From the NCBI RefSeq assembly GCF_050920755.1, contig NZ_CP158480.1, positions 992,001 through 1,056,000 on the forward strand: a stretch of DNA of 64,000 nt, read 5' to 3'. How positions within the stretch are numbered: position 1 is the first letter of the stretch; each line of letters starts with the position of its first letter. The notes under the pieces are model-generated. The model saw only the letters and a list, made by a program, of their open reading frames with translations. It was not told where the DNA came from and ran no database searches. The DNA is from Oligella sp050920755 (GTDB lineage Bacteria > Pseudomonadota > Gammaproteobacteria > Burkholderiales > Burkholderiaceae_B). Made by a program: the position numbers and the translations under genes. Positions 52,220 through 62,066 of the stretch are shown here, piece after piece.

Positions 52220-53713
52220 ATGCTTGAGCCAATTGCTTTAGGACGCAATTCCGAAACCGATGTTGTTTTATACCCTAAATTAGCTAATCGTCATGGTTGC
52301 ATTACCGGTGCCACGGGTACGGGTAAGACCGTGACCTTGCAGTTGATGGCAGAGGCTTTTTCGCGCATTGGTACACCGGTTTTTCTGGCGGATGTTAAGG
52401 GGGATTTGTCCGGTATTACGCAAGCAGCGGCGATGACTGAGGGCTTGCAAAAGCGTCTGGATAAATTGGCTTTGCCACAGCCACAGTTTGGCGCTTGTCC
52501 GACGGTGTTTTGGGATGTTTTCGGTGAAAAAGGGCATCCCGTGCGTGCCACCATCAGTGATATGGGGCCGCTTTTATTGGCGCGGGTGATGAATCTCAAT
52601 GATACCCAGACCGGTATTTTAAATATCTGCTTTAAATTGGCGGATGATGAGGGCCTGCTGCTGTTAGATCTTAAGGATTTACGATCCATGTTGCAGTTTG
52701 TCTCGGATAATGCCCGAGAATTACGACCTACCTACGGTAATATTTCACCGGCTTCGGTGGGTGCGATTCAGCGAGCCTTATTAGAGTTGGAGGTACAAGG
52801 TGCCGATCAGTTCTTCGGTGAGCCGATGCTGGATATTTTTGATTTGATGCGTACCAATGCTCAGGGTCATGGGGTGGTAAATATCCTTGCGGCTGAGAAG
52901 TTAATGCAATCGCCGCGACTTTATGGTGTGTTTTTATTATGGTTATTAGCCGAGCTATTTGATAATTTACCGGAAGTCGGGGATTTGGAACAGCCTAAAC
53001 TGGTCTTTTTCTTTGATGAAGCGCATTTTTTATTTGATAATGCGCCCAAGGCTTTACTGGAACGAATTGAGTTAGTGGTGCGTTTAATTCGCTCCAAAGG
53101 GGTAGGGGTCTTTTTTGTTACACAAAACCCTTTAGACATACCTGAAACGGTACTCGGTCAGTTGGGTAATCGAGTGCAGCACGCTTTACGTGCTTATACG
53201 CCGCGTGACCAACGTGCAGTGAAAACAGCGGCTGATACGATGCGCCCTAATCCACCTTTAAATATTCAACAGGCCATTGCCGAGTTGGGCGTGGGTGAGG
53301 CCTTAGTCTCATTTTTAGATCCAAAGGGTATTCCTTCGCCCACTGAAAGAGTCTGGATGTTTGCGCCGGGCAGTCGTATCGGTTTAGCTACCGAGGATGA
53401 AATTGCCCGCGTACGAGCGACTTCGCCCTTTACTAATAAATACGATCAGTCCTTTGACCGTGAATCGGCCTATGAGGTTTTGGCTCGTCGTGCCGAGGAA
53501 GAAGCCCGTGCATCAGCCATTGCAGCACAAAAAGCGCAGGCCGGTGGCGGTATCGGCGGCTTAATTAAAGATACTTTATTAGGCTCCAGCGGACCGCGCG
53601 GTGGTCGTCGTGAGGGTTTGGTGGAGCAGGTAGCCAAAACCGAGGCTCGTCGTATCACCCGTAATTTAATCCGCGGTGTTTTGGGATCCTTATTAGGTGG
53701 TAAGCGCCGCTAG
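52220..53713 (+). CDS. HerA/DUF853-like ATPase (YjgR type)
   Basis: Predicted P-loop ATPase related to the HerA-FtsK superfamily, 497 residues. Walker A GATGTGKTVTLQLMAEA lies near residue 31, Walker B KLVFFFDEAHFLF near residue 260, and the arginine-finger-like region HALRAYTPRDQRAV near 330. The C-terminus is a Gly/Arg-rich stretch ending LLGGKRR. Role unknown; the E. coli homologue YjgR is uncharacterised. Start ATG 52220 follows AAGAGGA. Confidence 0.88.
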   Translation: MLEPIALGRNSETDVVLYPKLANRHGCITGATGTGKTVTLQLMAEAFSRIGTPVFLADVKGDLSGITQAAAMTEGLQKRLDKLALPQPQFGACPTVFWDVFGEKGHPVRATISDMGPLLLARVMNLNDTQTGILNICFKLADDEGLLLLDLKDLRSMLQFVSDNARELRPTYGNISPASVGAIQRALLELEVQGADQFFGEPMLDIFDLMRTNAQGHGVVNILAAEKLMQSPRLYGVFLLWLLAELFDNLPEVGDLEQPKLVFFFDEAHFLFDNAPKALLERIELVVRLIRSKGVGVFFVTQNPLDIPETVLGQLGNRVQHALRAYTPRDQRAVKTAADTMRPNPPLNIQQAIAELGVGEALVSFLDPKGIPSPTERVWMFAPGSRIGLATEDEIARVRATSPFTNKYDQSFDRESAYEVLARRAEEEARASAIAAQKAQAGGGIGGLIKDTLLGSSGPRGGRREGLVEQVAKTEARRITRNLIRGVLGSLLGGKRR

Positions 53714-53773
53714 CTAAAACTTAAGCTTGGTGGTGCCTGTGGTGATTAGTCATTAGTGACGGCGAGGTAATTT

Positions 53774-53857
53774 ATGTTTGTTCGTGAGAAGAAAAACAAA
53801 TTTGAAGACACCAAGCCTCAATTAAGCTTTGATTTTGATGAGGACAAGGGTGATTGA
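53774..53857 (+). CDS. Candidate small protein of 27 residues
   Basis: ATG 53774 is preceded by CGAGG with six bases spacing and opens a 28-codon frame ending TGA at 53857. The product begins MFVREKKNKFEDTKPQ and ends with an acidic LSFDFDEDKGD, so it is sharply divided into a basic half and an acidic half. It lies between the HerA-like ATPase gene and the end of the convergent marR gene. I know no family; it may be real because of the good ribosome site. Confidence 0.45.
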   Translation: MFVREKKNKFEDTKPQLSFDFDEDKGD

Positions 53858-53890
53858 ACCCTAGCTCGATGCTCCTGAGGGCAGACGGTT

Positions 53891-54400
53891 TTAGCGTGAT
53901 TGATCGTCTGCGCGCTCATCACCGAAGATTATCGCATAGGCCTCGGGCGCATTATGTTGAAGTAGCTTTCTGTTCAGCTTGGTAAATAGGGCAAACTCCT
54001 CCTCATTAAAGCAGGAAAACACTTGATTTAAAATATCCTCAATGGCTGCGCCGATTTCTGTACGCAAATGCCTGCTTTTTTCGGTTAAACTCAGTTCAAC
54101 CACGCGCTTGTCCTTTTCCGAGCGTGTGCGAGTAATTAAACCCTTGGCCTCCAAACGGTCAAGCGTACGGGTCATGGCGCCCGTGTCCACACCAATGGCA
54201 TCGGCCAATTGTGCCGCCGTATTTATCTCACCTTCACCCAACAGCATAATCGGGCGCCACTGAGCACCGCTCAGACCCAGAGGGAGTAGGCCCTCATCCA
54301 ATTGCTCATTAATCGTTTTATGGATGATGCGCAAAATATTACCTGTATTTTGATCATTACAAGTGGGTTGGTCGGTATTGAATTTTATGTGTTTCATCAT
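53891..54400 (-). CDS. MarR-family transcriptional regulator
   Basis: Dimeric winged-helix regulator of 169 residues. The DNA-binding helix region is NTAAQLADAIGVDTGAMTRT followed by LDRLEAKGLITRTRSEKDKR (wing) and VVELSLTEKSRHLR. Two ATGs are adjacent at the start and no good ribosome site is seen. It is divergent from the quinone oxidoreductase gene with 200 bases between, so it may control itself and that gene. Confidence 0.9.
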   Translation of the reverse strand: MMKHIKFNTDQPTCNDQNTGNILRIIHKTINEQLDEGLLPLGLSGAQWRPIMLLGEGEINTAAQLADAIGVDTGAMTRTLDRLEAKGLITRTRSEKDKRVVELSLTEKSRHLRTEIGAAIEDILNQVFSCFNEEEFALFTKLNRKLLQHNAPEAYAIIFGDERADDQSR

Positions 54401-54601
54401 GTTTTTTGGGTTTATGATTACAACTGGTTTTTTGTGAGTATGCTAGTATGTAGTGATGTTTTTATTAAACTCAAACTCAGTTTACACCTATTAAGCTGAT
54501 TAGGCAGTAATAAGTATCATTAATTTGTTTGCATATTATATTGTAACATTTTCAGCGTCTTATTCTCCCTCATTAAGCCGGTAGCATCAAGGAGATTTTT
54601 T

Positions 54602-55588
54602 ATGAGTACAAAAAGCAAGAAAATTCAAATTCAAAGTCACGGTGACCCCTCCGTGATGGAGTGGGTGGATGTTGAGGTACCTGCTCCGGCGGCTAATGAA
54701 GTGCAAATTGAGCAAAAAGCAGTCGGTCTGAATTTTATCGATATCTACTTCCGTACCGGTCTCTATGATAATCCTTTACCTCACGGTCTAGGCTTTGAGG
54801 CGAGTGGTATCGTTACTGCGGTCGGTAGTGAAGTGATTCATTTAAAAGTAGGTGATCGCGTGGCTTATGGTCAGAGTCCTATCGGTAGTTATGCCTTATT
54901 GCGTAATGTACCTGCATTCCAAGTGGTTCAATTGCCCGAGCAAATTTCTTTTGAAGAGGGCGCAGCGATTATGCTGAAGGGTTTGACGGCTTGGTATTTG
55001 CTACGCCAAACATATAAAGTGCAGGCGGGCGAGACGATTTTATTTCATGCCGCTGCCGGTGGGGTGGGTCTCATCGCTACCCAATGGGCTAAAGCACTGG
55101 GTGTTAAGGTAATTGGTACCGCTTCGAGCGCCGAGAAAATTGCATTAGCAAAAGATCATGGCGCTTGGGAGATGATTAATTACCGCGAAGAGGATGTGGC
55201 GGCACGCGTACTGGAATTAACCCATGGTGAAAAGGTGCCGGTGGTTTACGATGGGGTGGGTAAGGACACCTTTGAAACCTCGCTTAATTGCTTAAAGCCG
55301 CGTGGACTATTAGTGAGTTTCGGTAATGCTTCCGGTGCCGTGACAGGGGTGAATCTCGGTATTTTGGCGACCAAGGGTTCTCTGTATGTGACGCGTCCAT
55401 CGGTGGGTGCTTATGTTAATACCCGTGAGTCCATGCAGGAAGCGGCGGATGAGCTGTTCGAACAGGTGGTTTCGGGTAATATCAAGGTGCGTATCGATCA
55501 GCGTGTGCCGCTGGTGGATGTGGCCAAAGCTCATGAGGATTTGGCAGCCGGTCGCACGACCGGTTCAACCGTGCTCACTATTGATTAG
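54602..55588 (+). CDS. qor: NADPH:quinone oxidoreductase
   Basis: Zinc-independent medium-chain dehydrogenase/reductase of 328 residues. QOR signatures: GLNFIDIYFRTGLY, GLGFEASGIVTAVG, EEGAAIMLKGLTAWYLL and the NADPH-binding LFHAAAGGVGLIATQWAKA. The AAGGAGA ribosome site is strong. Divergent from marR, which suggests a stress-inducible gene. A stem-loop pair at 55599-55665 separates it from fbp. Confidence 0.92.
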   Translation: MSTKSKKIQIQSHGDPSVMEWVDVEVPAPAANEVQIEQKAVGLNFIDIYFRTGLYDNPLPHGLGFEASGIVTAVGSEVIHLKVGDRVAYGQSPIGSYALLRNVPAFQVVQLPEQISFEEGAAIMLKGLTAWYLLRQTYKVQAGETILFHAAAGGVGLIATQWAKALGVKVIGTASSAEKIALAKDHGAWEMINYREEDVAARVLELTHGEKVPVVYDGVGKDTFETSLNCLKPRGLLVSFGNASGAVTGVNLGILATKGSLYVTRPSVGAYVNTRESMQEAADELFEQVVSGNIKVRIDQRVPLVDVAKAHEDLAAGRTTGSTVLTID

Positions 55589-55634
55589 AGAGTGACCGAG
55601 TGACTTTAAGTCACTTAAGTCCGAGTAGTAAAAT

Positions 55635-55665
55635 GGGCAGCTTAAGCATGAAGTTTAAGCTGCCC
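55635..55665. terminator. Stem-loop between convergent qor and fbp
   Basis: GGGCAGCTTAA (55635-55645) pairs with TTAAGCTGCCC (55655-55665). A smaller repeat AGTGACTT/AAGTCACT lies at about 55600-55615. No strong T tract in either direction. Confidence 0.55.
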
Positions 55666-55686
55666 TGACACTAATGCACTGACTGT

Positions 55687-56694
55687 TTAGGCGACGTGCT
55701 CTTGATGATATTTTAAGATCAGTTCAACTTCGTTTTTAGAACCCAGACAGACGCTGACGCGCTGATGTAATTTACTTGGTTGAATATCTAAAATGCGCTG
55801 TTGACAATCCGTCGATAGGCCACCGGCTTGTTCAATCAAAAAGCTCATCGGATTAGCTTCATACATGAGGCGTAATTTACCTGCTTTTTTAGGCTCACGC
55901 GCATCCCAAGGATACATAAAAACACCGCCGCGCATTAAGATGCGGTGTACATCCGCCACCATCGAGGCGACCCAACGCATATTAAAGTTTTTCTCACGCG
56001 GACCGGTGGCGCCGGCTAGGCAATCATCAATATAATCACGCACCGGCGAGGCCCAGTGGCGGTAATTCGACATATTAATGGCAAACTCCTGCGTATCAGC
56101 CGGGATAGTGATTTGCTCTTGAGTAAGGAGCCATTGATCACTGTCTCTATCGTAGGTAAAGCCCACCACACCTTGACCGACGGTTAGGATCAGAATAGTC
56201 TGCGGACCGTATATCGCATAACCGGCTGCAGCCTGTTGATGACCGGCTTGTAGAAAATCTGCTTCACTTAACTCCTGAGCATTTTTTGCTGATTTTAAAA
56301 TAGAGAAAATCGTGCCGATTGGTGCATTAATATCAATATTGGAAGAGCCGTCTAAGGGGTCAAAGAGTAATAAGTAATTACCCGTTTTAGGGGTATTCTT
56401 GAGAGTATAAAACTCGTCCATTTCCTCAGAAGCGACACCGGCTAAAAAGCCGCTGCGGGCACTTTCTTCTAATAAAATATCATTCGCAATCACATCCAGC
56501 TTTTTTTGTACCTCGCCCTGAACATTTTCCGAATCGAGCGTACCTAAAACCCCGGCCAGTGCGCCTTTAGCCACTTTATTGCTGATAATTTTGCATGAGT
56601 TACTCACCGAAGTCAGTAAGCCGGCCAGCTCCTCATTTATATGGTTTTGGCTCTGTAAAGCCTTTAAATAATCAGATAAGCTTTGATTTGACAT
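55687..56694 (-). CDS. fbp: Fructose-1,6-bisphosphatase class 1
   Basis: Gluconeogenic phosphatase of 335 residues. Metal and phosphate sites: SEEMDEFYTL, LLLFDPLDGSSNIDINAPIGTI, YAIYGPQTILILTVGQG and RILMRGGVFMYPWD, followed by KLRLMYEANPMSFLIEQAGG. AGGA precedes the start by about eight bases. It lies 23 bases after pepN on the same strand; the two may be co-transcribed. Confidence 0.96.
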   Translation of the reverse strand: MSNQSLSDYLKALQSQNHINEELAGLLTSVSNSCKIISNKVAKGALAGVLGTLDSENVQGEVQKKLDVIANDILLEESARSGFLAGVASEEMDEFYTLKNTPKTGNYLLLFDPLDGSSNIDINAPIGTIFSILKSAKNAQELSEADFLQAGHQQAAAGYAIYGPQTILILTVGQGVVGFTYDRDSDQWLLTQEQITIPADTQEFAINMSNYRHWASPVRDYIDDCLAGATGPREKNFNMRWVASMVADVHRILMRGGVFMYPWDAREPKKAGKLRLMYEANPMSFLIEQAGGLSTDCQQRILDIQPSKLHQRVSVCLGSKNEVELILKYHQEHVA

Positions 56695-56717
56695 GGTTTA
56701 TCCTAAAATATAATGGT

Positions 56718-59435
56718 TTAATCTTCGCGCGTGATACTTAAGGCTTTATGCACAATTTCACGCAAATTCTTAGAAATCGCCGGTTGCGCCGCAATTTGTT
56801 CCAAGGCATTTTTCATCAGGGATTGATACGGTTCGGCATAATGAGTCCAATTATCCATCACACGGGCCAAGCGTGCAGCGATCTCCGGATTGAATTCATC
56901 AATTTGCAAGACTTGATCCGCCCAAAATAGATAGGCTTTACCGTCCGGACGATGGAAGCCCTTGATATTATTCAGGCAAAATTGGAAAATCAGGCTACGG
57001 GCGCGGTTCGGATTGGTGAGATTAAAGGCAGGATGCGCCATCAACCCCTGAATGTCATTTAATTTGCTTTGCAATGATGAGGCTTGCAGCGCAAACCACT
57101 TGTCAATCACCAAGGCATTTTGTTGATAAGACTCATAGAATTGATTTAAAGGCAGGCGGTCGCAGCTATTTTCCGTGAAGTTTACCATCGCTGAAAGCGC
57201 AGCGAGACGGTCGGTCATATTGTCGGCTGTATTAAACTGCTCTTTGGCCGCTTGCACTGCTTGTGGTGCCTGAATTGCCATCAGCTGAGTTAAGGCCAGA
57301 TTTTTCAACTGACGATGACCTGCTTCAATGGCATTGACTTTATAAGGGTCGCCGCTATTTAGTGCAACATAGGTGCTCCACCATTGCTCCTGTAACTGAT
57401 ACGCTAATGCTTGTCTGAAAAGCTCATAGGCCAAGGCCAGGCGCTGCGGATCAACGTCTTTGATTTGCTCCATCAGAATTTTAATCCCCGGCAGGCTTAG
57501 CAAGACTGCACGATAAGCAGCATCCAAGGCGGGGTCAAGTAAATTGGCTCGCCATACCTCAAGCACTTGAGCATCAAGGGGTAAAGTGCTTGCCTCATAA
57601 TCACTTAAACTGTCCAAATGATATAAGCGCTTTAGTTCTGCTGTGGCGATGGCTTGTACTGCATCCCAACGGTTGTAATGATCGTTGTCATGTGCCGCCA
57701 GTAGCATTAACTGCGCCTGACTGTAATCATAATCAATAATAATTGGCGCTGAAAAATTACGAAGTAGGGATGGGATAGGCTCATGCTCAACCCGTTCAAA
57801 AACGAACTCTTGCGCTGCCTCCGTTAAATGCAACAGCACCTCATCATAATGACCCCCTTGATATTCAAAAGGCAGAGCCTTACCTTCAGTATCAATCAGT
57901 GCTACCTTGATGGGAATATGAAAGGGCAGCTTCTCATAATCAGCGGCAAGTGTTTCGACACCCACCTTAGGGCAGCTTTGCTGCATGCTTAAGCGGAAGG
58001 TTTTAGTCGCAGCGTCGTACTGTGTTTGTACCTTTACTTTGGGCGTACCTGCTTGCTCATACCAACGACGGAATAGGTTCAGATCCCGATTCGCATCAAC
58101 CTGCTGATAAGCCCATTCCATGGCATTTACAAAATCATCGCAGGTCACGGCTTGACCGTCATGACGGCGGAAATACTCCTTAATACCCTGTTGAAATACA
58201 TCTTCGCCCAGTATGGTGTGAAGCATGCGGATCACCTCTGCGCCTTTTTCATACACCGTATGGGTGTAAAAGTTACTGATTTCTTCGTAACTATTAGGAC
58301 GGATTGGGTGCGCCATAGGACCGGCATCTTCCGGGAATTGATGGGTTTTTAAAATCGTTACATCCTCAATGCGTTTAACCGCACGGGCCGTTTTAGCGGC
58401 TTCCTCAGTCAAACCCATGCTCATCATATCGGCTGAGAACTCCTGATCTCTAAATACCGTTAAACCCTCTTTGAGGCTGAGTTGAAACCAGTCGCGACAA
58501 GTAACGCGGTTGCCGGTCCAGTTATGGAAGTACTCATGACCGATGACCGACTCAATGCCGGCATAGTTGGCGTCGGTTGCGGTTTGTGGCTCAGCTAATA
58601 CATAGGCCGTGTTGAAAATATTTAAGCCCTTATTTTCCATGGCGCCCATATTAAAGTCGCCCACTGCCACAATCATAAAGCGCTCTAAATCAAGACTTAA
58701 ATCAAAACGTGTTTCATCCCAGCGGATGGCGCGCTCTAAAGAATCCAAGGCCCATTCAGTCTGCTGATAAGTACCTTTATCACTATAAATCTGTAATAAA
58801 ACCTCACGTCCATCGGCAATGTTAATGAATTTTTCTCTTAAATCAAAATCACCGGCCACCAGCGCAAAGAGGTAGGAGGGCTTTCTGAAGGGATCGTGCC
58901 AAACGGCTTGATGATAGCCATCGGCTAAATCCTCTTGGCTTAGCAGATTGCCATTGGATAATAAAATAGGGTAGTCCGCTTTTAAGGCACGTATAGTGAC
59001 CTGAAACTCACTCATCACATCCGGTCGGTCAGGGTAAAAAGTGATACGTCTAAAACCCTCAGCCTCACATTGCGTATAAAAAAAACCGCCTGAGCGATAT
59101 AAGCCCATCAGCGTCTTATTACGATCGGGTTGATTGCTGCAGCTGATTTGTAGCTCAAAATCACCCACGCAGTTGAAAATCCTGAGACCGTCCTCATCTA
59201 AATGATAGTCATTTTCACTTAGAGGTGTGCCGTTGCGGGAAATAGCAATAAGCTCCAGCTCCTCGCCGTTTAAAAACATATCCTGCGCCGTGTTGCTTTT
59301 GCTATGTACCTGTAATACACTGTGAACCAGCGTGTTTTGCGCCTCTAAATTGAACTCCAGACGGACTTTATTAATCTCAAAGGGATAGGCTTGGTAGTCT
59401 TGGCGGAAGGTTGTGCTGACTTTTTGTATGCTCAT
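56718..59435 (-). CDS. pepN: Aminopeptidase N
   Basis: M1-family zinc aminopeptidase of 905 residues, cytoplasmic, broad specificity. The substrate motif GAMENKGLNIFN and the zinc site VIGHEYFHNWTGNRVTC with the third ligand Glu in LKEGLTVFRDQEFS are intact. The C-terminal helical domain (from about residue 550) is full length. Divergent from the DUF4136 lipoprotein gene. Confidence 0.96.
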   Translation of the reverse strand: MSIQKVSTTFRQDYQAYPFEINKVRLEFNLEAQNTLVHSVLQVHSKSNTAQDMFLNGEELELIAISRNGTPLSENDYHLDEDGLRIFNCVGDFELQISCSNQPDRNKTLMGLYRSGGFFYTQCEAEGFRRITFYPDRPDVMSEFQVTIRALKADYPILLSNGNLLSQEDLADGYHQAVWHDPFRKPSYLFALVAGDFDLREKFINIADGREVLLQIYSDKGTYQQTEWALDSLERAIRWDETRFDLSLDLERFMIVAVGDFNMGAMENKGLNIFNTAYVLAEPQTATDANYAGIESVIGHEYFHNWTGNRVTCRDWFQLSLKEGLTVFRDQEFSADMMSMGLTEEAAKTARAVKRIEDVTILKTHQFPEDAGPMAHPIRPNSYEEISNFYTHTVYEKGAEVIRMLHTILGEDVFQQGIKEYFRRHDGQAVTCDDFVNAMEWAYQQVDANRDLNLFRRWYEQAGTPKVKVQTQYDAATKTFRLSMQQSCPKVGVETLAADYEKLPFHIPIKVALIDTEGKALPFEYQGGHYDEVLLHLTEAAQEFVFERVEHEPIPSLLRNFSAPIIIDYDYSQAQLMLLAAHDNDHYNRWDAVQAIATAELKRLYHLDSLSDYEASTLPLDAQVLEVWRANLLDPALDAAYRAVLLSLPGIKILMEQIKDVDPQRLALAYELFRQALAYQLQEQWWSTYVALNSGDPYKVNAIEAGHRQLKNLALTQLMAIQAPQAVQAAKEQFNTADNMTDRLAALSAMVNFTENSCDRLPLNQFYESYQQNALVIDKWFALQASSLQSKLNDIQGLMAHPAFNLTNPNRARSLIFQFCLNNIKGFHRPDGKAYLFWADQVLQIDEFNPEIAARLARVMDNWTHYAEPYQSLMKNALEQIAAQPAISKNLREIVHKALSITRED

Positions 59436-59623
59436 AAGCTTAAACTATTGACTCTATAAATTAAATTACTAAGTGACCTTGTACGGTTTAGACTATTATA
59501 GGTGAATAGTAGAAGCGACTAAACCGCATAGAAAGTTTATTAAGGTAATTTTTCCAAAGATTTTTTAACCACGGTAAATCCTATACAATGAAATAGCAAC
59601 TCTCTTAAAGGTAGGTTAAAGCG

Positions 59624-60349
59624 ATGAAAAGTTATAGATTACAGCGATCTTGGCGCTTTTTAGCTCTTTTTATGGTCGTATTCTTAAGTGCGTGTGCCGG
59701 TACTAATACTTTCACCGTCCAGCAGGAGGTATTTCAGCAGTTCGGTGGTGCCGCACCCGGCGGTAGCTATGCCATTAAAGCGAGCGATACGCAGAATATT
59801 GAACGCAGTGCTTATGCCAATTTACTACAGCAAAATATGTACCGCACCGGTTTATATCAAGCAAGTTCGGCAGCCAAGGCGGATTATCTGGTAGATTTTA
59901 AATACAGCACGGAGCGTCGAGAGCAGTTGGTGCGTGATTACTATCCGGATCCTTTTTTCTTTTATCCCTATATGAGTTTCGGTTATTGGCCCAGTAGTCG
60001 ATTTTATGGCGGTATGATGTTCCACCCTAATTTATACTATGGCGCTACGGTGCGCCAAGTAAACTATAATTACTATAGCTTGCAGGCTGTGATTAGTCGC
60101 CGTTCCGATGGTCAAAATGTCTATCAGTCAACCGTAGCGGCAAGTAGTCAAGCGCCATTAGTACAGGTGATGCCTTATTTAATGGCAGCAGTTTTTGACG
60201 GCTATCCGGGACAAAGTGCCGGGGTCCGTGAGGTGGTATTTGATTTAGATGCACCGGGTGGCGGTTTGGGTGCAACTGCTGAATTAAATGCGCAAAAGGC
60301 CTCCCGTTCTCAAGACAAAGACAAGGCTGTTACTAATACCGGTCTTTAG
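59624..60349 (+). CDS. DUF4136 lipoprotein
   Basis: Lipoprotein of 241 residues. The signal peptide ends in the lipobox LSAC with Cys near residue 24. The DUF4136 body includes YANLLQQNMYRTGLYQ, ADYLVDFKYST and YNYYSLQAVISRR; a Tyr/Phe-rich central segment (DYYPDPFFFYPYMSFGYWP) is typical. The C-terminal 30 residues are polar. Function unknown; expected in the periplasm or outer-membrane inner leaflet. The gene stands alone ahead of tldD. Confidence 0.85.
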   Translation: MKSYRLQRSWRFLALFMVVFLSACAGTNTFTVQQEVFQQFGGAAPGGSYAIKASDTQNIERSAYANLLQQNMYRTGLYQASSAAKADYLVDFKYSTERREQLVRDYYPDPFFFYPYMSFGYWPSSRFYGGMMFHPNLYYGATVRQVNYNYYSLQAVISRRSDGQNVYQSTVAASSQAPLVQVMPYLMAAVFDGYPGQSAGVREVVFDLDAPGGGLGATAELNAQKASRSQDKDKAVTNTGL

Positions 60350-60422
60350 TTCATACTAATGCACCTATTAATTAATACAATACAAAATTATTCGAGTTAA
60401 AGCGTTAAAGCGTTAAATTTAC

Positions 60423-61925
60423 ATGAGTTTAAAGTCTGTAGTCAACGAGCCTCAATTGGCAGCACAGTTATTAATGCCTACGCCTGAGAGTTCGATGGAA
60501 ATTGCCAAGTCTTTGCTTTTAGCACCTTGGGGAATTGATGAAAGCCATCTGGAAAGTGCGATGGCGGAGATGTTCAGCCATCAGGTGGATTACGCCGATC
60601 TTTATTTTCAGCACAGCAGCAGTGAGGGTTGGTCGCTTGATGAGGGAATTGTAAAGGCAGGCTCCTTTAATATTGACCAAGGTGTGGGTGTGCGTGCGGT
60701 GGTTGATGAAAAAACCGCTTTTGCCTACTCCGATACACTGTCGCCCGAGGCCTTATTAGAGGCGGCCGCTACAGTCAAAACAATTGCCGATCACGGAGCC
60801 CGTGAGCGAGCTGTTCAGGTGCAGGCAAAGCAATCGGTTGCGCATCAGCTGTATGGTGCTGATAATCCGTTGGACTCCATGAGTGCGGAGGAAAAGGTGG
60901 CTTTACTCGAAAAGGTGGAGCGCAAGGCACGGGCGCGCGATCCTCGAGTGATTCAGGTGATGGCGAGCTTGGGTTCGGTGCGTGATGTGGTGCTGATTGC
61001 CGCCAGTGACGGTCGTTTAGTGGCGGATGTGCGTCCGCTTGTACGCTTATCGGTCAACGTGGTGGTTGAGCAAAACGGTCGACGTGAGAGTGCATCTGCC
61101 GGGGGCGGTGGACGTTTCGGGTTAAATTATTTTACGGATGCGTTGATTGATGAGTATGTGAATCGTGCCGTCGATGATGCCTTAATTAATCTGGAGGCAC
61201 GACCCGCACCGGCCGGTCAAATGACGGTAGTATTGGGTTCCGGTTGGCCGGGCATCTTGCTGCATGAAGCAGTTGGCCACGGCTTAGAGGGTGACTTTAA
61301 TCGTAAGGGTTCCAGCGTCTTTTCCGGTCGCATCGGTGAGCAGGTCGCCTCCAAGGGCGTTACCGTGATTGATGACGGTACCATCGCCGATCGTCGCGGC
61401 TCCTTAAATATTGATGACGAGGGTAATCCTACCCAACATAATGTACTGATTGAAGACGGTATTTTGCGCGGCTATATGCAGGATTCGCTTAATGCGCGCT
61501 TGATGAATACGCCACTCACGGGTAACGGTCGGCGTGAATCCTATGCGCATTTACCGATGCCGCGCATGACCAATACTTATATGCTAGCCGGTGATAAGAC
61601 CCCCGAAGAGATTATTGAATCGGTCAAAGACGGTATTTATGCGGTTAACTTCGGTGGCGGTCAGGTCGATATTACCAGCGGTAAGTTTGTTTTCTCTACC
61701 TCAGTGGCTTATCGTATCGAAGACGGTAAGGTAACTTATCCGGTCAAAGGCGCAACCCTTATCGGTAGCGGTATTGAGGCGATGAATCAGGTTTCCATGA
61801 TTGCTGACGATCTGGCGCTCGACTCCGGTGTCGGTACATGTGGCAAGGACGGTCAGAGTGTGCCGGTAGGAGTAGGTATGCCGACCATACGTATTGACGG
61901 TCTTACCGTCGGCGGTACCGCTTAG
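60423..61925 (+). CDS. tldD: Metalloprotease TldD
   Basis: Zinc-dependent protease of the TldD/PmbA family, acting with PmbA on unfolded or modified peptides; 500 residues. The HExxxH zinc motif is HEAVGHGLEGD near residue 285, with the family segments SVFSGRIGEQVASKGVTVIDDG, RTTNTYM-like RMTNTYMLAG and the C-terminal GVGTCGKDGQSVPVGVGMPT. ATG 60423 has no strong ribosome site. Confidence 0.94.
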   Translation: MSLKSVVNEPQLAAQLLMPTPESSMEIAKSLLLAPWGIDESHLESAMAEMFSHQVDYADLYFQHSSSEGWSLDEGIVKAGSFNIDQGVGVRAVVDEKTAFAYSDTLSPEALLEAAATVKTIADHGARERAVQVQAKQSVAHQLYGADNPLDSMSAEEKVALLEKVERKARARDPRVIQVMASLGSVRDVVLIAASDGRLVADVRPLVRLSVNVVVEQNGRRESASAGGGGRFGLNYFTDALIDEYVNRAVDDALINLEARPAPAGQMTVVLGSGWPGILLHEAVGHGLEGDFNRKGSSVFSGRIGEQVASKGVTVIDDGTIADRRGSLNIDDEGNPTQHNVLIEDGILRGYMQDSLNARLMNTPLTGNGRRESYAHLPMPRMTNTYMLAGDKTPEEIIESVKDGIYAVNFGGGQVDITSGKFVFSTSVAYRIEDGKVTYPVKGATLIGSGIEAMNQVSMIADDLALDSGVGTCGKDGQSVPVGVGMPTIRIDGLTVGGTA

Positions 61926-62066
61926 TTTTTTCTAAAATGGCTAACTGCTTAAATAATAATAAAAATTATGGCTTTATTAAGCTTTTAGTCATTTTGTTGC
62001 AATACAATATAACTAAGCTTTAATTAAAAGCATAGGTTTCAATTTTAAAAATTTGGAGTGATATAG

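Noticed and set aside
54467..54483. MarR operator AAACT-N7-AGTTT between marR and qor
   Set aside because: The half-sites are only five bases and common in AT-rich DNA; no second copy supports it.
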